From Crocinitomicaceae bacterium (GTDB lineage: Bacteria; Bacteroidota; Bacteroidia; Flavobacteriales_D; Crocinitomicaceae), in NCBI GenBank assembly GCA_020436025.1, contig JAGQYP010000012.1, positions 1 through 64,000 of the forward strand: 64,000 nt of DNA, written 5' to 3'. A program made the position numbers and the translations under genes. This document shows positions 54,484-63,115 of the stretch, piece after piece (position 1 is the stretch's first letter; the number at the start of each line of letters is the position of its first letter). Under the pieces are notes generated by a model, which worked only from the letters and a program-made list of their open reading frames with translations, did no database searches and was not told where the DNA came from.

Positions 54484-55653
54484 ATGGCGAAGATTCTGGT
54501 AATCGATGACGAAAAAAGTATAAGACGAACCCTTAAGGATATTTTAGAATTTGAAGAGTACGAAGTTCATGTTGCCGAAGATGGGAAAACAGGTTTGGAA
54601 ATGGCTTTGAATGAAAGCTATGACGTAATCTTTTGCGACATTAAAATGCCACGAATGGATGGTATGGAAGTGCTTCAAAAATTGCAGGAAAATGGAGTGG
54701 AGGCTCAAGTGATCATGATTTCAGGTCATGGAAATATTGAAACAGCCGTAGATTCTATTAAAATGGGAGCTTATGATTTCATCGAAAAACCATTAGACTT
54801 GAATCGTATTTTGGTGACGATTAGAAATGCAAAAGAGAAGTCGTCTTTATTAACGGAAACCAAAGTTCTCAAGCAAAAAATCAGTAAGACTTCGAGCAGT
54901 GATATCGTGGGAGAAAGTGCGGGTATCATGGAAGTAAAGAAGATGATTGAAAAAGTTGCTCCTTCTCAAGCAAGAGTTTTAATTACTGGAGAAAACGGTA
55001 CGGGAAAAGAACTTGTCGCTCAACAATTACACAAACTTTCTGAAAGAAGTAAATTGCCTTTCATCGAAGTGAACTGTGCCGCAATTCCATCGGAATTAAT
55101 AGAATCGGAATTGTTTGGACATGAAAAAGGAGCGTTTACCTCTGCTAATAAAATGAAAAAAGGGAAATTTGAATTAGCCGACGGAGGAACTTTGTTTTTG
55201 GATGAGATTGGAGATATGTCACTTTCTGCACAAGCAAAAGTTCTAAGAGCTTTACAGGAAAATAAAATCACAAGAGTTGGAAGCGAGAAAGACATCAATG
55301 TGGATGTTCGTGTTTTTGCTGCTACCAACAAAGATTTGGTAAAGGAAATTGAAGAAGGGAATTTTAGAGAAGATTTGTACCATAGACTTTCCGTAATCTT
55401 GATCAAAGTTCCACCATTAAACGAAAGATTAGGAGATATTCCATTATTAGCTGAACATTTCATGAAGCAGATTTGTGGGAACCAGGGAATTGCAGAAAAG
55501 AAGTTTACAGAAGGAGGTATTAAGGCTCTTCAGGAAATTAATTGGACAGGAAACATTAGAGAACTTCGAAATATCATCGAAAGATTAATCATTCTTTGTG
55601 ATTCTGAAATTACTGAAGAAGATATTAAGTTATTCGCTAATCCGAAAGGATAA
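54484..55653 (+). CDS. NtrC-family response regulator (AAA+ sigma-54 activator) without a DNA-binding domain
   Basis: A 389-residue protein. The receiver domain (1-120) carries Asp52 as phosphoacceptor. The AAA+ domain (about 140-375) has Walker A GENGTGKE (169-176), a Walker B LFLDEIGDM and arginine-finger region. The loop that contacts sigma-54 reads GAFTSA (216-221) where GAFTGA is usual. The chain ends soon after the AAA+ C-subdomain, at LFANPKG, so the Fis-type HTH is absent. No hairpin or reading frame continues it. It may activate from solution or act through a partner. No sensor kinase is nearby. Confidence 0.9.
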   Translation: MAKILVIDDEKSIRRTLKDILEFEEYEVHVAEDGKTGLEMALNESYDVIFCDIKMPRMDGMEVLQKLQENGVEAQVIMISGHGNIETAVDSIKMGAYDFIEKPLDLNRILVTIRNAKEKSSLLTETKVLKQKISKTSSSDIVGESAGIMEVKKMIEKVAPSQARVLITGENGTGKELVAQQLHKLSERSKLPFIEVNCAAIPSELIESELFGHEKGAFTSANKMKKGKFELADGGTLFLDEIGDMSLSAQAKVLRALQENKITRVGSEKDINVDVRVFAATNKDLVKEIEEGNFREDLYHRLSVILIKVPPLNERLGDIPLLAEHFMKQICGNQGIAEKKFTEGGIKALQEINWTGNIRELRNIIERLIILCDSEITEEDIKLFANPKG

Positions 55654-55669
55654 TGTGTAATGGAACAAA

Positions 55670-55695
55670 AAAAAGCCCTCAATAGAGGGCTTTTT
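55670..55695 (+). terminator. Bidirectional terminator
   Basis: AAAAAGCCCTC, an AATA loop and GAGGGCTTTTT between convergent genes. It is nearly identical to the hairpin at 56148-56165. Confidence 0.88.
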
Positions 55696-55698
55696 CGT

Positions 55699-56094
55699 TT
55701 ATTGTCTAATTAGAATATCAATAATTCCTACTCCTAAAACTTGCTCACCTAACTGAATCTCATCTTTTGATTTGATCTTATAAGTGATAGAAGAAGATGC
55801 ACCGCAAAGTGTTACTCCATCTGCCTCTAAGTATTCTAATCGAATTGTTCCTTTAGAGGTTTTGCCTAGCGGAGTAGTTTCCCAAAGAAAAGGAATTGTG
55901 TCTCCAGTCAAACACCCATCTGCAAGCCAAAAACTAGTAGAGTTGATTGAATATCCTGTCCCATTTTCATTAAAAGTAATGGTTCCACCAGAATTGACTT
56001 TCCAAGTCCCAGGGAAAACGACCATCGGATCGGTTTCACAACTGAAAACTAATACTAAAGCATACAGGGCTAAAAGTGATTTAAAATATTTCAT
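55699..56094 (-). CDS. Lipocalin-like small lipoprotein
   Basis: A 131-residue protein with a lipobox FSC (SLLALYALVLVFSC) and a beta-rich mature domain starting PGTWKVNSGGTITFNENGTGYSI, which resembles lipocalin-like domains of Bacteroidota lipoproteins; it has two later cysteines that may pair. No substrate is known. ATG 56094 was preferred to a TTG six bases upstream. It is bracketed by two almost identical terminators. Confidence 0.78.
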   Translation of the reverse strand: MKYFKSLLALYALVLVFSCETDPMVVFPGTWKVNSGGTITFNENGTGYSINSTSFWLADGCLTGDTIPFLWETTPLGKTSKGTIRLEYLEADGVTLCGASSSITYKIKSKDEIQLGEQVLGVGIIDILIRQ

Positions 56095-56147
56095 AACCAA
56101 TGAGTTAAATGTGAAGGGTAAAGATAAGTAAAACCAAGAAATATAAA

Positions 56148-56165
56148 AGCCCTCAATCGAGGGCT
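56148..56165 (-). terminator. Terminator of the TPR-PD40 gene
   Basis: AGCCCTC, AATC loop, GAGGGCT, with TTTTAT on the minus strand beyond. It lies 24 bases past the stop. Confidence 0.82.
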
Positions 56166-56189
56166 CTTTGAAATTATTTGATTTAACTA

Positions 56190-57581
56190 TTATTTCTTTT
56201 TCTTGGTCAATTCTTCAAGGTTAAGGTTGGATAAATCAACTTCAAGAATTTTGTAGTTTCCAACTCCTTCTTCTACTACAATTCTAGAGATGTATCCTGT
56301 TTTTCCATCTGGTTTCATTCGGAAATAGAAGTCATCTGTTTCAGAGTTGATATTGGCACCAATATTTCTAGCTTTTTCCCATCCATCTCTTCCTTTTTTA
56401 CTTACGAAAATATCATATCCTCCCATGTTTTCATCATGACCTTTTGAAGCAAAAATCAGATACTTTCCATCTGTAGTAATGTAAGGAGTAGTTTCTCTAT
56501 ATGGTGTGTTAATACTATCACCCAAATTCACAGCTTTTCCCCAATCGTTTCCAGCCTTTTCAGCCATCCAGATATCGGATTCACCTTTTCCACCCTTTCT
56601 TTCTGATACGAAATACATGGTTTCTCCATCCGGACTCAATACTGCTGTTCCTTCATAAAATGAAGTATTTACCTCTTTCCCATAAGGTCTAGGAGAATTC
56701 CAAGTACCTCTTTTCGATTTCTTAGAGTACCAAATATCTGAAGATCCCGTTTTGTATTTCACTTTGTCTTCTTTAGCTCTTGCCATTTCATTGTTTACGG
56801 TCATCAAGCACATCATCCCATCAGGTGTAATGTAGCTGATCGATTCGAATCCATTGGTGTTGATTCTGGAGATTTCGTTGGAAATTTTGTCATATTGTCC
56901 CGTTCCTTCATTCCAAGTAGCGCCATAAATATCTTCGAAATAGACGTTGTCAGATGGATTGATTCCTCCACCTGTAGTATTCGGTCTACGAGAAGTGAAG
57001 TAGGCAATGGAATCTGCCCAAAGAAATCCATACTGAGGATAGATAGAATTAATATCTCCTTCTAATAATTTCACTGCAATTGGGTTTTCTTTCTTCTTTT
57101 CTTTGATGGCATATTCACACTGAGCAATCATGTCATCTACTCTTAAATCTCTTTTTCTTTGAGCATTTTTGATTTTTGCGTTGGCTTCCTGAAAGTTCTT
57201 AAGTGCATTTTCTAAGTCACCTAAGGCTTGCTGACACTGAGCCATTAAATACTCTGCTTCATCTGATACTTCTGGTTTGATTTTAACCGCATCATTGATC
57301 GATTCCAAAGCATTCTCATATCTTTTCAATAGGAAATTACATTCTCCGAGATAATAATGACCCATGGCATTTTTAGGATCTTTTTTGATGGCTTCTCTGA
57401 ATTTCAATAAGGCCTGTCTCACGTTTCCTTCTCCTAGAAAAGCTCTTCCTTCAGAAACAGCTATTCCAGCTGTCGACTTTTCAATAATATTGGCATTTGA
57501 ATCGGGTGGGGTAATCAGATAAGATTTTGCATTTAAACCCATCCCTAGCATCAATGCTGCAAATAACAATACATTTTTCAT
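56190..57581 (-). CDS. TPR and PD40 (WD40-like) exported protein, PorE-like without OmpA domain
   Basis: A 463-residue exported protein (signal VLLFAALMLGMGLNA). TPR-like helices (about 40-150) include AFLGEGNVRQALLKFREAIKKDPKNAM. The rest is a beta-propeller of PD40 repeats, e.g. GTAVLSPDGETMYFVSER and TTPYITTDGKYLIFASKG. T9SS PorE has TPR, PD40 and OmpA; this one lacks the OmpA tail, so membership in T9SS is not proven. ATG 57581 starts at the signal and leaves the promoter at 57607-57635 free. An EI24 gene lies upstream. Confidence 0.88.
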   Translation of the reverse strand: MKNVLLFAALMLGMGLNAKSYLITPPDSNANIIEKSTAGIAVSEGRAFLGEGNVRQALLKFREAIKKDPKNAMGHYYLGECNFLLKRYENALESINDAVKIKPEVSDEAEYLMAQCQQALGDLENALKNFQEANAKIKNAQRKRDLRVDDMIAQCEYAIKEKKKENPIAVKLLEGDINSIYPQYGFLWADSIAYFTSRRPNTTGGGINPSDNVYFEDIYGATWNEGTGQYDKISNEISRINTNGFESISYITPDGMMCLMTVNNEMARAKEDKVKYKTGSSDIWYSKKSKRGTWNSPRPYGKEVNTSFYEGTAVLSPDGETMYFVSERKGGKGESDIWMAEKAGNDWGKAVNLGDSINTPYRETTPYITTDGKYLIFASKGHDENMGGYDIFVSKKGRDGWEKARNIGANINSETDDFYFRMKPDGKTGYISRIVVEEGVGNYKILEVDLSNLNLEELTKKKK

Positions 57582-57606
57582 ATTGAGTTTTCTTTTAATT
57601 GTTAGC

Positions 57607-57635
57607 CAAATATATGACAATCTACTTAATTCCAA
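57607..57635 (-). promoter_or_regulatory. Promoter of the TPR-PD40 gene
   Basis: On the minus strand TTG, an 18-base spacer and TATATTTG match TTG-N17-23-TAnnTTTG. It lies about 25 bases before the ATG, between this gene and the EI24 gene, which is a reason to start the protein at 57581. Confidence 0.6.
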
Positions 57636-57653
57636 TAATTATTCCAAGGCTGT

Positions 57654-58592
57654 TTATTCCTGATTTTCATCCGAATCAGATGGGGTATCCAAGTTTTCAG
57701 TTTCAGTAGCTTGTTCCGTTTCGATCTCTTTAGAATCTTTTTCGCCAAGAACTTGATCTTTTTTAATCGCCCACTCATTGTTTTCCAGGCCTACAATTTT
57801 TTGCATAGACATGGTGGCCGCGGCCATTGCTAAAATTGGAGCGAAAGTTACTGCAATCGTTGCGAAACTCATGTAAACATAGGTATTGGAAAATACGCCT
57901 GGAAAGAAATATTTAAGCACTTCCGGAATCATGAATAAGATGGAATAAATAGCTCCAATGGCCATGGCAAGTCCTCTGTGGTTTCTCACGAAATAGGTGG
58001 ATTGTCTGATATCCAAACGTCTTCTTTCATTGATGTAATCCAAAAATCCAAATCCGTAATAGTAAAATCCAATCAACAGAGGAATGGAGAATATCATCAC
58101 TGCTTTAAATTCATTCTTTGGGAAAAAGGCGGCAAGTCCAAGAACAACAACCAAGAAGAAGTATTCCCAGAACATGTTTCGAATGGCAATACGAACTCCT
58201 CTTCTTACATCATGAACCAATTGAGTAAAATTGAAGGGATATACATTTCCAGTCATGATCTCTTCCATTTTTTCCGAAAGCATGGCGAGTAATGGAGAGA
58301 GAATGATGATCACAATATACTTAGTGAACTTGGTGAAAATCACATAAAATCCATCTGAAATAACCAATTCAATGTTCAGCCAGATTAATTCATTCAGGTT
58401 TTCAGGATTGTTGGCTTTCAGTTTTTCATTGATGTCCACTTCAAGGCTCACGAAATACTGGCCCAAAAGAAAAATTCCAAGACTGAGAATGGCAGGAAAT
58501 ATGAAATAATACCAAAGTTTATTTTTAAAAATAAATTTGGTTCCTTCAATATAGCTGGAAATCCCTGTTTTAAAATTATTTATGAATTCCAT
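57654..58592 (-). CDS. EI24 / CysZ-family membrane protein
   Basis: A 312-residue protein starting MEFINNFKTGISSYIEGTKFIFKNKLWYYFIFP, a feature of the EI24 family, with about five to six hydrophobic segments to residue 265 and an acidic, cytoplasmic tail rich in Glu (280-312). CysZ relatives carry sulfate, but substrate use here is not shown. It is transcribed in the same direction as the TPR-PD40 gene but with a promoter between them. Confidence 0.87.
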   Translation of the reverse strand: MEFINNFKTGISSYIEGTKFIFKNKLWYYFIFPAILSLGIFLLGQYFVSLEVDINEKLKANNPENLNELIWLNIELVISDGFYVIFTKFTKYIVIIILSPLLAMLSEKMEEIMTGNVYPFNFTQLVHDVRRGVRIAIRNMFWEYFFLVVVLGLAAFFPKNEFKAVMIFSIPLLIGFYYYGFGFLDYINERRRLDIRQSTYFVRNHRGLAMAIGAIYSILFMIPEVLKYFFPGVFSNTYVYMSFATIAVTFAPILAMAAATMSMQKIVGLENNEWAIKKDQVLGEKDSKEIETEQATETENLDTPSDSDENQE

Positions 58593-58669
58593 TGATACAG
58601 TTTTCGTTAGACGTTTCCAAAGTTATAAATTGAAATGAATTATAAAAATTAGATTCTTTAAGTTTTTAG

Positions 58670-58677
58670 TAAATTTG
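58670..58677 (+). promoter_or_regulatory. Putative purB -7 box
   Basis: TAAATTTG, an exact TAnnTTTG match, 20 bases upstream of the purB ATG; no clear -33 element. Confidence 0.4.
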
Positions 58678-58697
58678 CCTTTTTTTAAAATTTAGTA

Positions 58698-60053
58698 ATG
58701 GCATTTTCAAGCTTAGAAGCAGTTTCCCCAATTGATGGAAGATACAGAAGTAAAGTATCTGAATTATCCGCTTATTTTTCAGAATCAGCATTGATTCGCT
58801 ACCGAATTTTGGTGGAGATAGAGTATTTCAAAGATCTTGTTAAACTTGGATTACCAGCGCTTTCGAATTTTCCGAAAAATCAATTTGATTCCTTGGAAAA
58901 GATTTACACCGAATTCACCAATGCGGATGCGGAAAAGGTGAAATCAATCGAATCCATTACAAATCACGACGTAAAAGCCGTTGAATATTTCATCAAGGAG
59001 AAATTCGATGGGCTTGGACTATCCGAATGGAAAGAATACATCCATTTTGGCCTTACTTCACAAGACATCAATAATACAGCTACTCCTAAATTACTGAAAG
59101 ATGCTGTTGAGGAAGTTTATCTCCCTTTAATGCAAGAATTACTGGATCAATTAAATGCTTATAAACTAGATTGGAAAGACGTTTCCATGTTGGCGCGAAC
59201 ACATGGTCAACCTGCTAGTCCAACCAAATTAGGTAAAGAAATTCAGGTGTTTACCGAAAGACTTGAAATTCAATTGCAACAATTAAAAGGGGTTGATTAT
59301 TCAGCAAAATTTGGAGGTGCAACAGGGAATTTTAATGCACATCAAGCGGCTTTTCCAAGTTATGACTGGGTTAAGTTTGCCAATAATTTCGTGAATGAAA
59401 CGCTTGGATTAACCAGGAGTCAGACTACAACTCAAATAGAGCATTATGATAATCTAGCAGCTTTGTTTGATGCCATGAAACGAATCAACAATATTATTTT
59501 GGATTTGGATCGTGACATGTGGACATATATTTCCATGAATTATTTCAAGCAAAAAATCAATAAAAATGAAGTGGGTTCATCAGCCATGCCGCATAAAGTA
59601 AACCCAATTGATTTTGAAAATTCAGAAGGAAATATTGGAATTGCCAATGCTTTATTTGAACATTTGGCTGCAAAACTCCCAGTATCCAGATTGCAAAGAG
59701 ATCTAACAGATTCAACGGTATTGAGAAATATTGGAGTGCCCGTTGCTCATACCCTCATCGCTGTGAAGTCGACTCAAAAAGGGCTGGGGAAACTATTGTT
59801 GAATAAGGAAGCATTTGACCAGGATTTGGAAGAAAACTGGGCAGTGGTTGCTGAAGCCATTCAAACGGTATTGAGAAGAGAGAATTACCCAAATCCTTAC
59901 GAAACACTAAAAGCTTTAACAAGAACAAATGAAGGAATCAATGCAGACAGTATTGCTAAATTCATTGATACATTAGAAGTCTCTGATGCGGTGAAGGTGG
60001 AGTTGAAAGCTTTTACTCCTTCTAATTATACAGGAATAGACCTTGTAAAGTAA
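58698..60053 (+). CDS. purB: Adenylosuccinate lyase
   Basis: A 451-residue lyase that acts twice in purine synthesis: SAICAR to AICAR, and adenylosuccinate to AMP. Characteristic blocks are SPIDGRY (7-12), ITNHDVKAVEYFIKE, HFGLTSQDINNTA, ARTHGQPASPTKLGKE, and the fumarase/aspartase signature SSAMPHKVNPIDFENSEGN. Length and motifs match the PurB form closest to E. coli. Single gene, convergent with the small anti-sigma gene. Confidence 0.97.
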   Translation: MAFSSLEAVSPIDGRYRSKVSELSAYFSESALIRYRILVEIEYFKDLVKLGLPALSNFPKNQFDSLEKIYTEFTNADAEKVKSIESITNHDVKAVEYFIKEKFDGLGLSEWKEYIHFGLTSQDINNTATPKLLKDAVEEVYLPLMQELLDQLNAYKLDWKDVSMLARTHGQPASPTKLGKEIQVFTERLEIQLQQLKGVDYSAKFGGATGNFNAHQAAFPSYDWVKFANNFVNETLGLTRSQTTTQIEHYDNLAALFDAMKRINNIILDLDRDMWTYISMNYFKQKINKNEVGSSAMPHKVNPIDFENSEGNIGIANALFEHLAAKLPVSRLQRDLTDSTVLRNIGVPVAHTLIAVKSTQKGLGKLLLNKEAFDQDLEENWAVVAEAIQTVLRRENYPNPYETLKALTRTNEGINADSIAKFIDTLEVSDAVKVELKAFTPSNYTGIDLVK

Positions 60054-60063
60054 TCAGAATTCG

Positions 60064-60285
60064 CTAGTGTAATTTTTCTTTTAATTCCGCTTTCTTCGGC
60101 TCTGGATATTTTTTTTCAGATTGACATTTTTTGAGTGCCTCATTCAGGTGGTCGGAATCATGCCCATATTTTTTACATGGAGGACAAAGGAAAAAATGAA
60201 ATTTCATTAAGAACCATTCTCCGAAACTTAATTTGGTCAAATTGGATTTCTCCTTTAAATATGTTGCTTTCTCACATGCTTTCAT
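60064..60285 (-). CDS. Small zinc-finger anti-sigma factor
   Basis: A 73-residue protein with Cys4 and a H30-x3-C34-x2-C37 set (KFHFFLCPPC), the zinc-binding layout of anti-sigma ZAS/zf-HC2 domains. The N-terminus has the EKATYLKEKSNLTKLSFGEWFLMKFH pattern of a compact Bacteroidota version. It has no membrane segment, so it is a soluble sensor, perhaps redox- or metal-responsive. It overlaps the sigma gene by 14 bases, which supports its pairing with that factor. Confidence 0.78.
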   Translation of the reverse strand: MKACEKATYLKEKSNLTKLSFGEWFLMKFHFFLCPPCKKYGHDSDHLNEALKKCQSEKKYPEPKKAELKEKLH

Positions 60286-60829
60286 CCTTGTACCATTTGT
60301 TTTCTATACATGCTCTGAGTCTTACTTTCGCCCGGTGAATGATTACCCATAAATTAGACGAACTAACTCCATACTCATTACAAATTTCATCTGTATCGCG
60401 GTCATTTAATAACTTTTCACTGGCAATGATCCGTTGATTTTCGGGAAGTGCTTCAAAACATTCCATGATAATCTCCCTTAATTCTTTATTATCCAATTCG
60501 TTCTCTAAAAAATTCAGATCGTTTTTTGACATGGCGTCTGCTTTCCAATGACCTTCCTGTTTACCATCCTGATGAAAAAAACTAGAAAAATTACTGGTCG
60601 TTTTTACTTCTTTTTTACGCCAATGATCGATCACTTTTCTACTGAGAATTGTAGCCAAATAAGATTTCGGATTACCAATAGAATCGAGGTTTTCTTCGTT
60701 TTTCAGAATAGAAATGAATGTTTCCTGAACAAAATCATTCGCTAAATCTTCATCGTACAGCTTGTAGTACGCGAGGTTATAGAGAAAATCTGAGTATTCA
60801 TCAACCCACTGTTCTAGTAAATTTTTCAT
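60272..60829 (-). CDS. ECF sigma factor (second)
   Basis: A 185-residue sigma-70 protein: region 2 (about 10-75, DEYSDFLYNLAYYKLYDEDLANDFVQETFISILKNEENL) and region 4 (about 120-180, ALPENQRIIASEKLLNDRDTDEICNEYGVSSSNLWVIIHRAK). Between them a linker of about 45 residues. It begins an operon with the small zinc-binding anti-sigma factor, in contrast to the membrane-bound partner of the other sigma gene at 37575. The target regulon is unknown. Confidence 0.9.
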   Translation of the reverse strand: MKNLLEQWVDEYSDFLYNLAYYKLYDEDLANDFVQETFISILKNEENLDSIGNPKSYLATILSRKVIDHWRKKEVKTTSNFSSFFHQDGKQEGHWKADAMSKNDLNFLENELDNKELREIIMECFEALPENQRIIASEKLLNDRDTDEICNEYGVSSSNLWVIIHRAKVRLRACIENKWYKDESM

Positions 60830-60985
60830 CTAATTCAATCTAGTTTGGCCTTACGATAATACAGTTTTTTCGCAAAATATTTGGCTCGAAGATTGTTTTT
60901 TTAGTCTATGACTCTGCTATTATTGTCGAAATTATGTTGGGAATCATTGCAATAATGTATATTTTTAGCTCAAACAATTGATCTT

Positions 60986-61465
60986 ATGAAACGACTTTTA
61001 TCCTTAGTGTCACTACTTCTTTTACTTCTAGCTTGTACTGCGCCAAAAAAGGACGACTCGGATAAATCTAAAGATACTCAGCCTGAAGTAGAGGTAAATG
61101 TAGAGAGAAAACCGTTGTCTGATCTTAAAGAAAAGAAGTTTTATGAGGGAATCAGAAAAGAGGGGACAGATAAAGAGTACAAATTTCGTGTAGATTCAAT
61201 TGGAGCCGACCAAATTACCATGTACGGAGTAAGTCTATTTGGGGAAGGTCCAGAAGTTAGTGGACTTGCCATGTCTGCTACTTCCGACAGTGCTATGATT
61301 TACGTTTTAGGAGATAAATTAGTAATTGAGCTATTTGAAGGAGTTGCTAATTTCTTTAACCAAGATCAACTAACCAAAACGGAGAGTTTCATAAAAAAAG
61401 AATATCGATTCAATATGAAGGATATTCAGATTATTAAAAAGAACCCTCCCAAGAAAAGATCTTAA
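60986..61465 (+). CDS. Lipoprotein of unknown function (159 residues)
   Basis: Signal and lipobox MKRLLSLVSLLLLLLAC, then a charged linker and a beta-strand domain (KEYKFRVDSIGADQITMYGVSLFGEGPEVS). No recognised family. It is followed by 18 bases and the beta-sandwich genes, so it may be first in their operon. Confidence 0.8.
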   Translation: MKRLLSLVSLLLLLLACTAPKKDDSDKSKDTQPEVEVNVERKPLSDLKEKKFYEGIRKEGTDKEYKFRVDSIGADQITMYGVSLFGEGPEVSGLAMSATSDSAMIYVLGDKLVIELFEGVANFFNQDQLTKTESFIKKEYRFNMKDIQIIKKNPPKKRS

Positions 61466-61483
61466 TCAGTTAATATTTTTTTC

Positions 61484-63115
61484 ATGCGTATTTTGCTACT
61501 ATTTCTTATTTCCATTTGTGGATCTGCATTTTACGTACATTCCAATGATGCTTCTTTTTTATTTAAAGAACTTGTTTTCAGAATTGACGGGAAGGACATA
61601 GGCTCAAACAATGTTCCGATCTATGAAAATCTTGATGTTGGTGTGGTTGATATTTCAGGGTACCTTATCGAAGATGGAAATGTAGAATTAGGAATGGAAG
61701 TGGTGATTACGGATGTCGATGCAAATCGATTATTGTATTCCCCCGATATGTTGGAGAATACGAAATTGACAGTTAAAGAGGTTCCAAAGTTACATTTCAA
61801 TATCAATCTGAACGAAGATTTTCGAGAAGGAGGAGAATATTTTATTAAGATCAAAATTTGGGATAAGAAAACAAACAAAAGTTATTCTAAACATACTTCA
61901 TTTATCGTAACAGATGCCATTAGAAATGAAAATGTTTACATAGACGTTAGAAGGCTGAATGTTGCTGGATACAAATTCTATTTAAACGGCGATCGATTGT
62001 ACAAAACCAATTATATCCGTGTCGGGGATGAAATGATCATAGACATGTTTTTTACAGATCTTGAGATTGAACAAAATGAAGATATTGTGATCGTTACGGA
62101 GATAATTGATGAACAGAATTCTGTAAAAATGCCATTGGAGAATGAGTTTGTCATTGCGGATAAGAATGAAGAAGTTAAAACGGTTTTGATCAAAAATACA
62201 CTTTACGACCAAAGATTGAAGGCAGGCGAGTCTTACCTCTATCATATGCAGTTCCACAATGCTTCAAGAAATCAGAAGCTGGACATGAAGTTTCGGATTG
62301 AAGTTTTGAATGCCGATTGGAAAACTGGTTCTGTAAAAGTAGCAGGAGTGAACATGGAAATTGAGAAAAACAGGGAGAAAACTTCTGGGACTCCAGTTTT
62401 GGAAATTGGCGATCGGATTGATTTTTCTTTAGTTGGTTTTCCTTCCAGACAAAGATCTGATTTCGGATTCGGGAAAATTGGCGGGAAAATTCAAGTGTAT
62501 AATAGTGACGGCGAAAAGGTATATTACTCAAGAGATCTATTTTCTAAAAACCCACTTATTGTTCTCAAGGATGATGAGCCGATTCAATTCACTTATGTGG
62601 TTCCTTCTTCGTTAGCGCCGAATGAGAAATATTCAATTGAATTAAGCTTGTGGGACAAATACAGTGAGGTTTACACAATTAAAAAATTTGGTTTTAAAAC
62701 AACAAAAGAAAAGTTGATGCCTTATGGATTACAAGAGAATTTGTATCTCAAATGTAAGTTCATGGAGAGCCGAGTCAAGCCCCTGGCGGTGTATGTTAAT
62801 CAGAACGGCTATAAAATTTTCACCAACAGTTTGAAACCATTAGATGAGATCGAGTTGATAACTGCTATTAATCTGGAAGATGGGAAGTCGCCTCAACATC
62901 TTATCAGATATGTGGAACTTTATAACGAAAACGGAGATCTTTTAATTCGAGATGAAGAAGAGATCAAAGATTTTCTAAAAGGAGAAATTATTGCTTCCAT
63001 GATCATCCCTGAAGAAGGAATAGAATACAATCGAAACTATAGTTTAGTAGCTATTTTGGAAGATGGAGAACAAGAATTGATGAAAGTAGAATACAAATTT
63101 CAAATTGAAAAATGA
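61484..63115 (+). CDS. Secreted repeat-domain protein, first of two tandem paralogues
   Basis: A 543-residue protein with signal peptide (RILLLFLISICGSAFYVHS). It seems to consist of about four related beta-sandwich modules of 120-130 residues, e.g. ITDVDANRLLYSPDMLENT with GGEYFIKIKIWDKKTNKSYSK (module 1), and later versions with YVVPSSLAPNEKYSIELSLWDKYSE and NRNYSLVAILEDGEQE. It has no enzyme motif. The following gene is clearly homologous to it and overlaps by ATGA. A surface or secreted role is inferred. Confidence 0.8.
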   Translation: MRILLLFLISICGSAFYVHSNDASFLFKELVFRIDGKDIGSNNVPIYENLDVGVVDISGYLIEDGNVELGMEVVITDVDANRLLYSPDMLENTKLTVKEVPKLHFNINLNEDFREGGEYFIKIKIWDKKTNKSYSKHTSFIVTDAIRNENVYIDVRRLNVAGYKFYLNGDRLYKTNYIRVGDEMIIDMFFTDLEIEQNEDIVIVTEIIDEQNSVKMPLENEFVIADKNEEVKTVLIKNTLYDQRLKAGESYLYHMQFHNASRNQKLDMKFRIEVLNADWKTGSVKVAGVNMEIEKNREKTSGTPVLEIGDRIDFSLVGFPSRQRSDFGFGKIGGKIQVYNSDGEKVYYSRDLFSKNPLIVLKDDEPIQFTYVVPSSLAPNEKYSIELSLWDKYSEVYTIKKFGFKTTKEKLMPYGLQENLYLKCKFMESRVKPLAVYVNQNGYKIFTNSLKPLDEIELITAINLEDGKSPQHLIRYVELYNENGDLLIRDEEEIKDFLKGEIIASMIIPEEGIEYNRNYSLVAILEDGEQELMKVEYKFQIEK

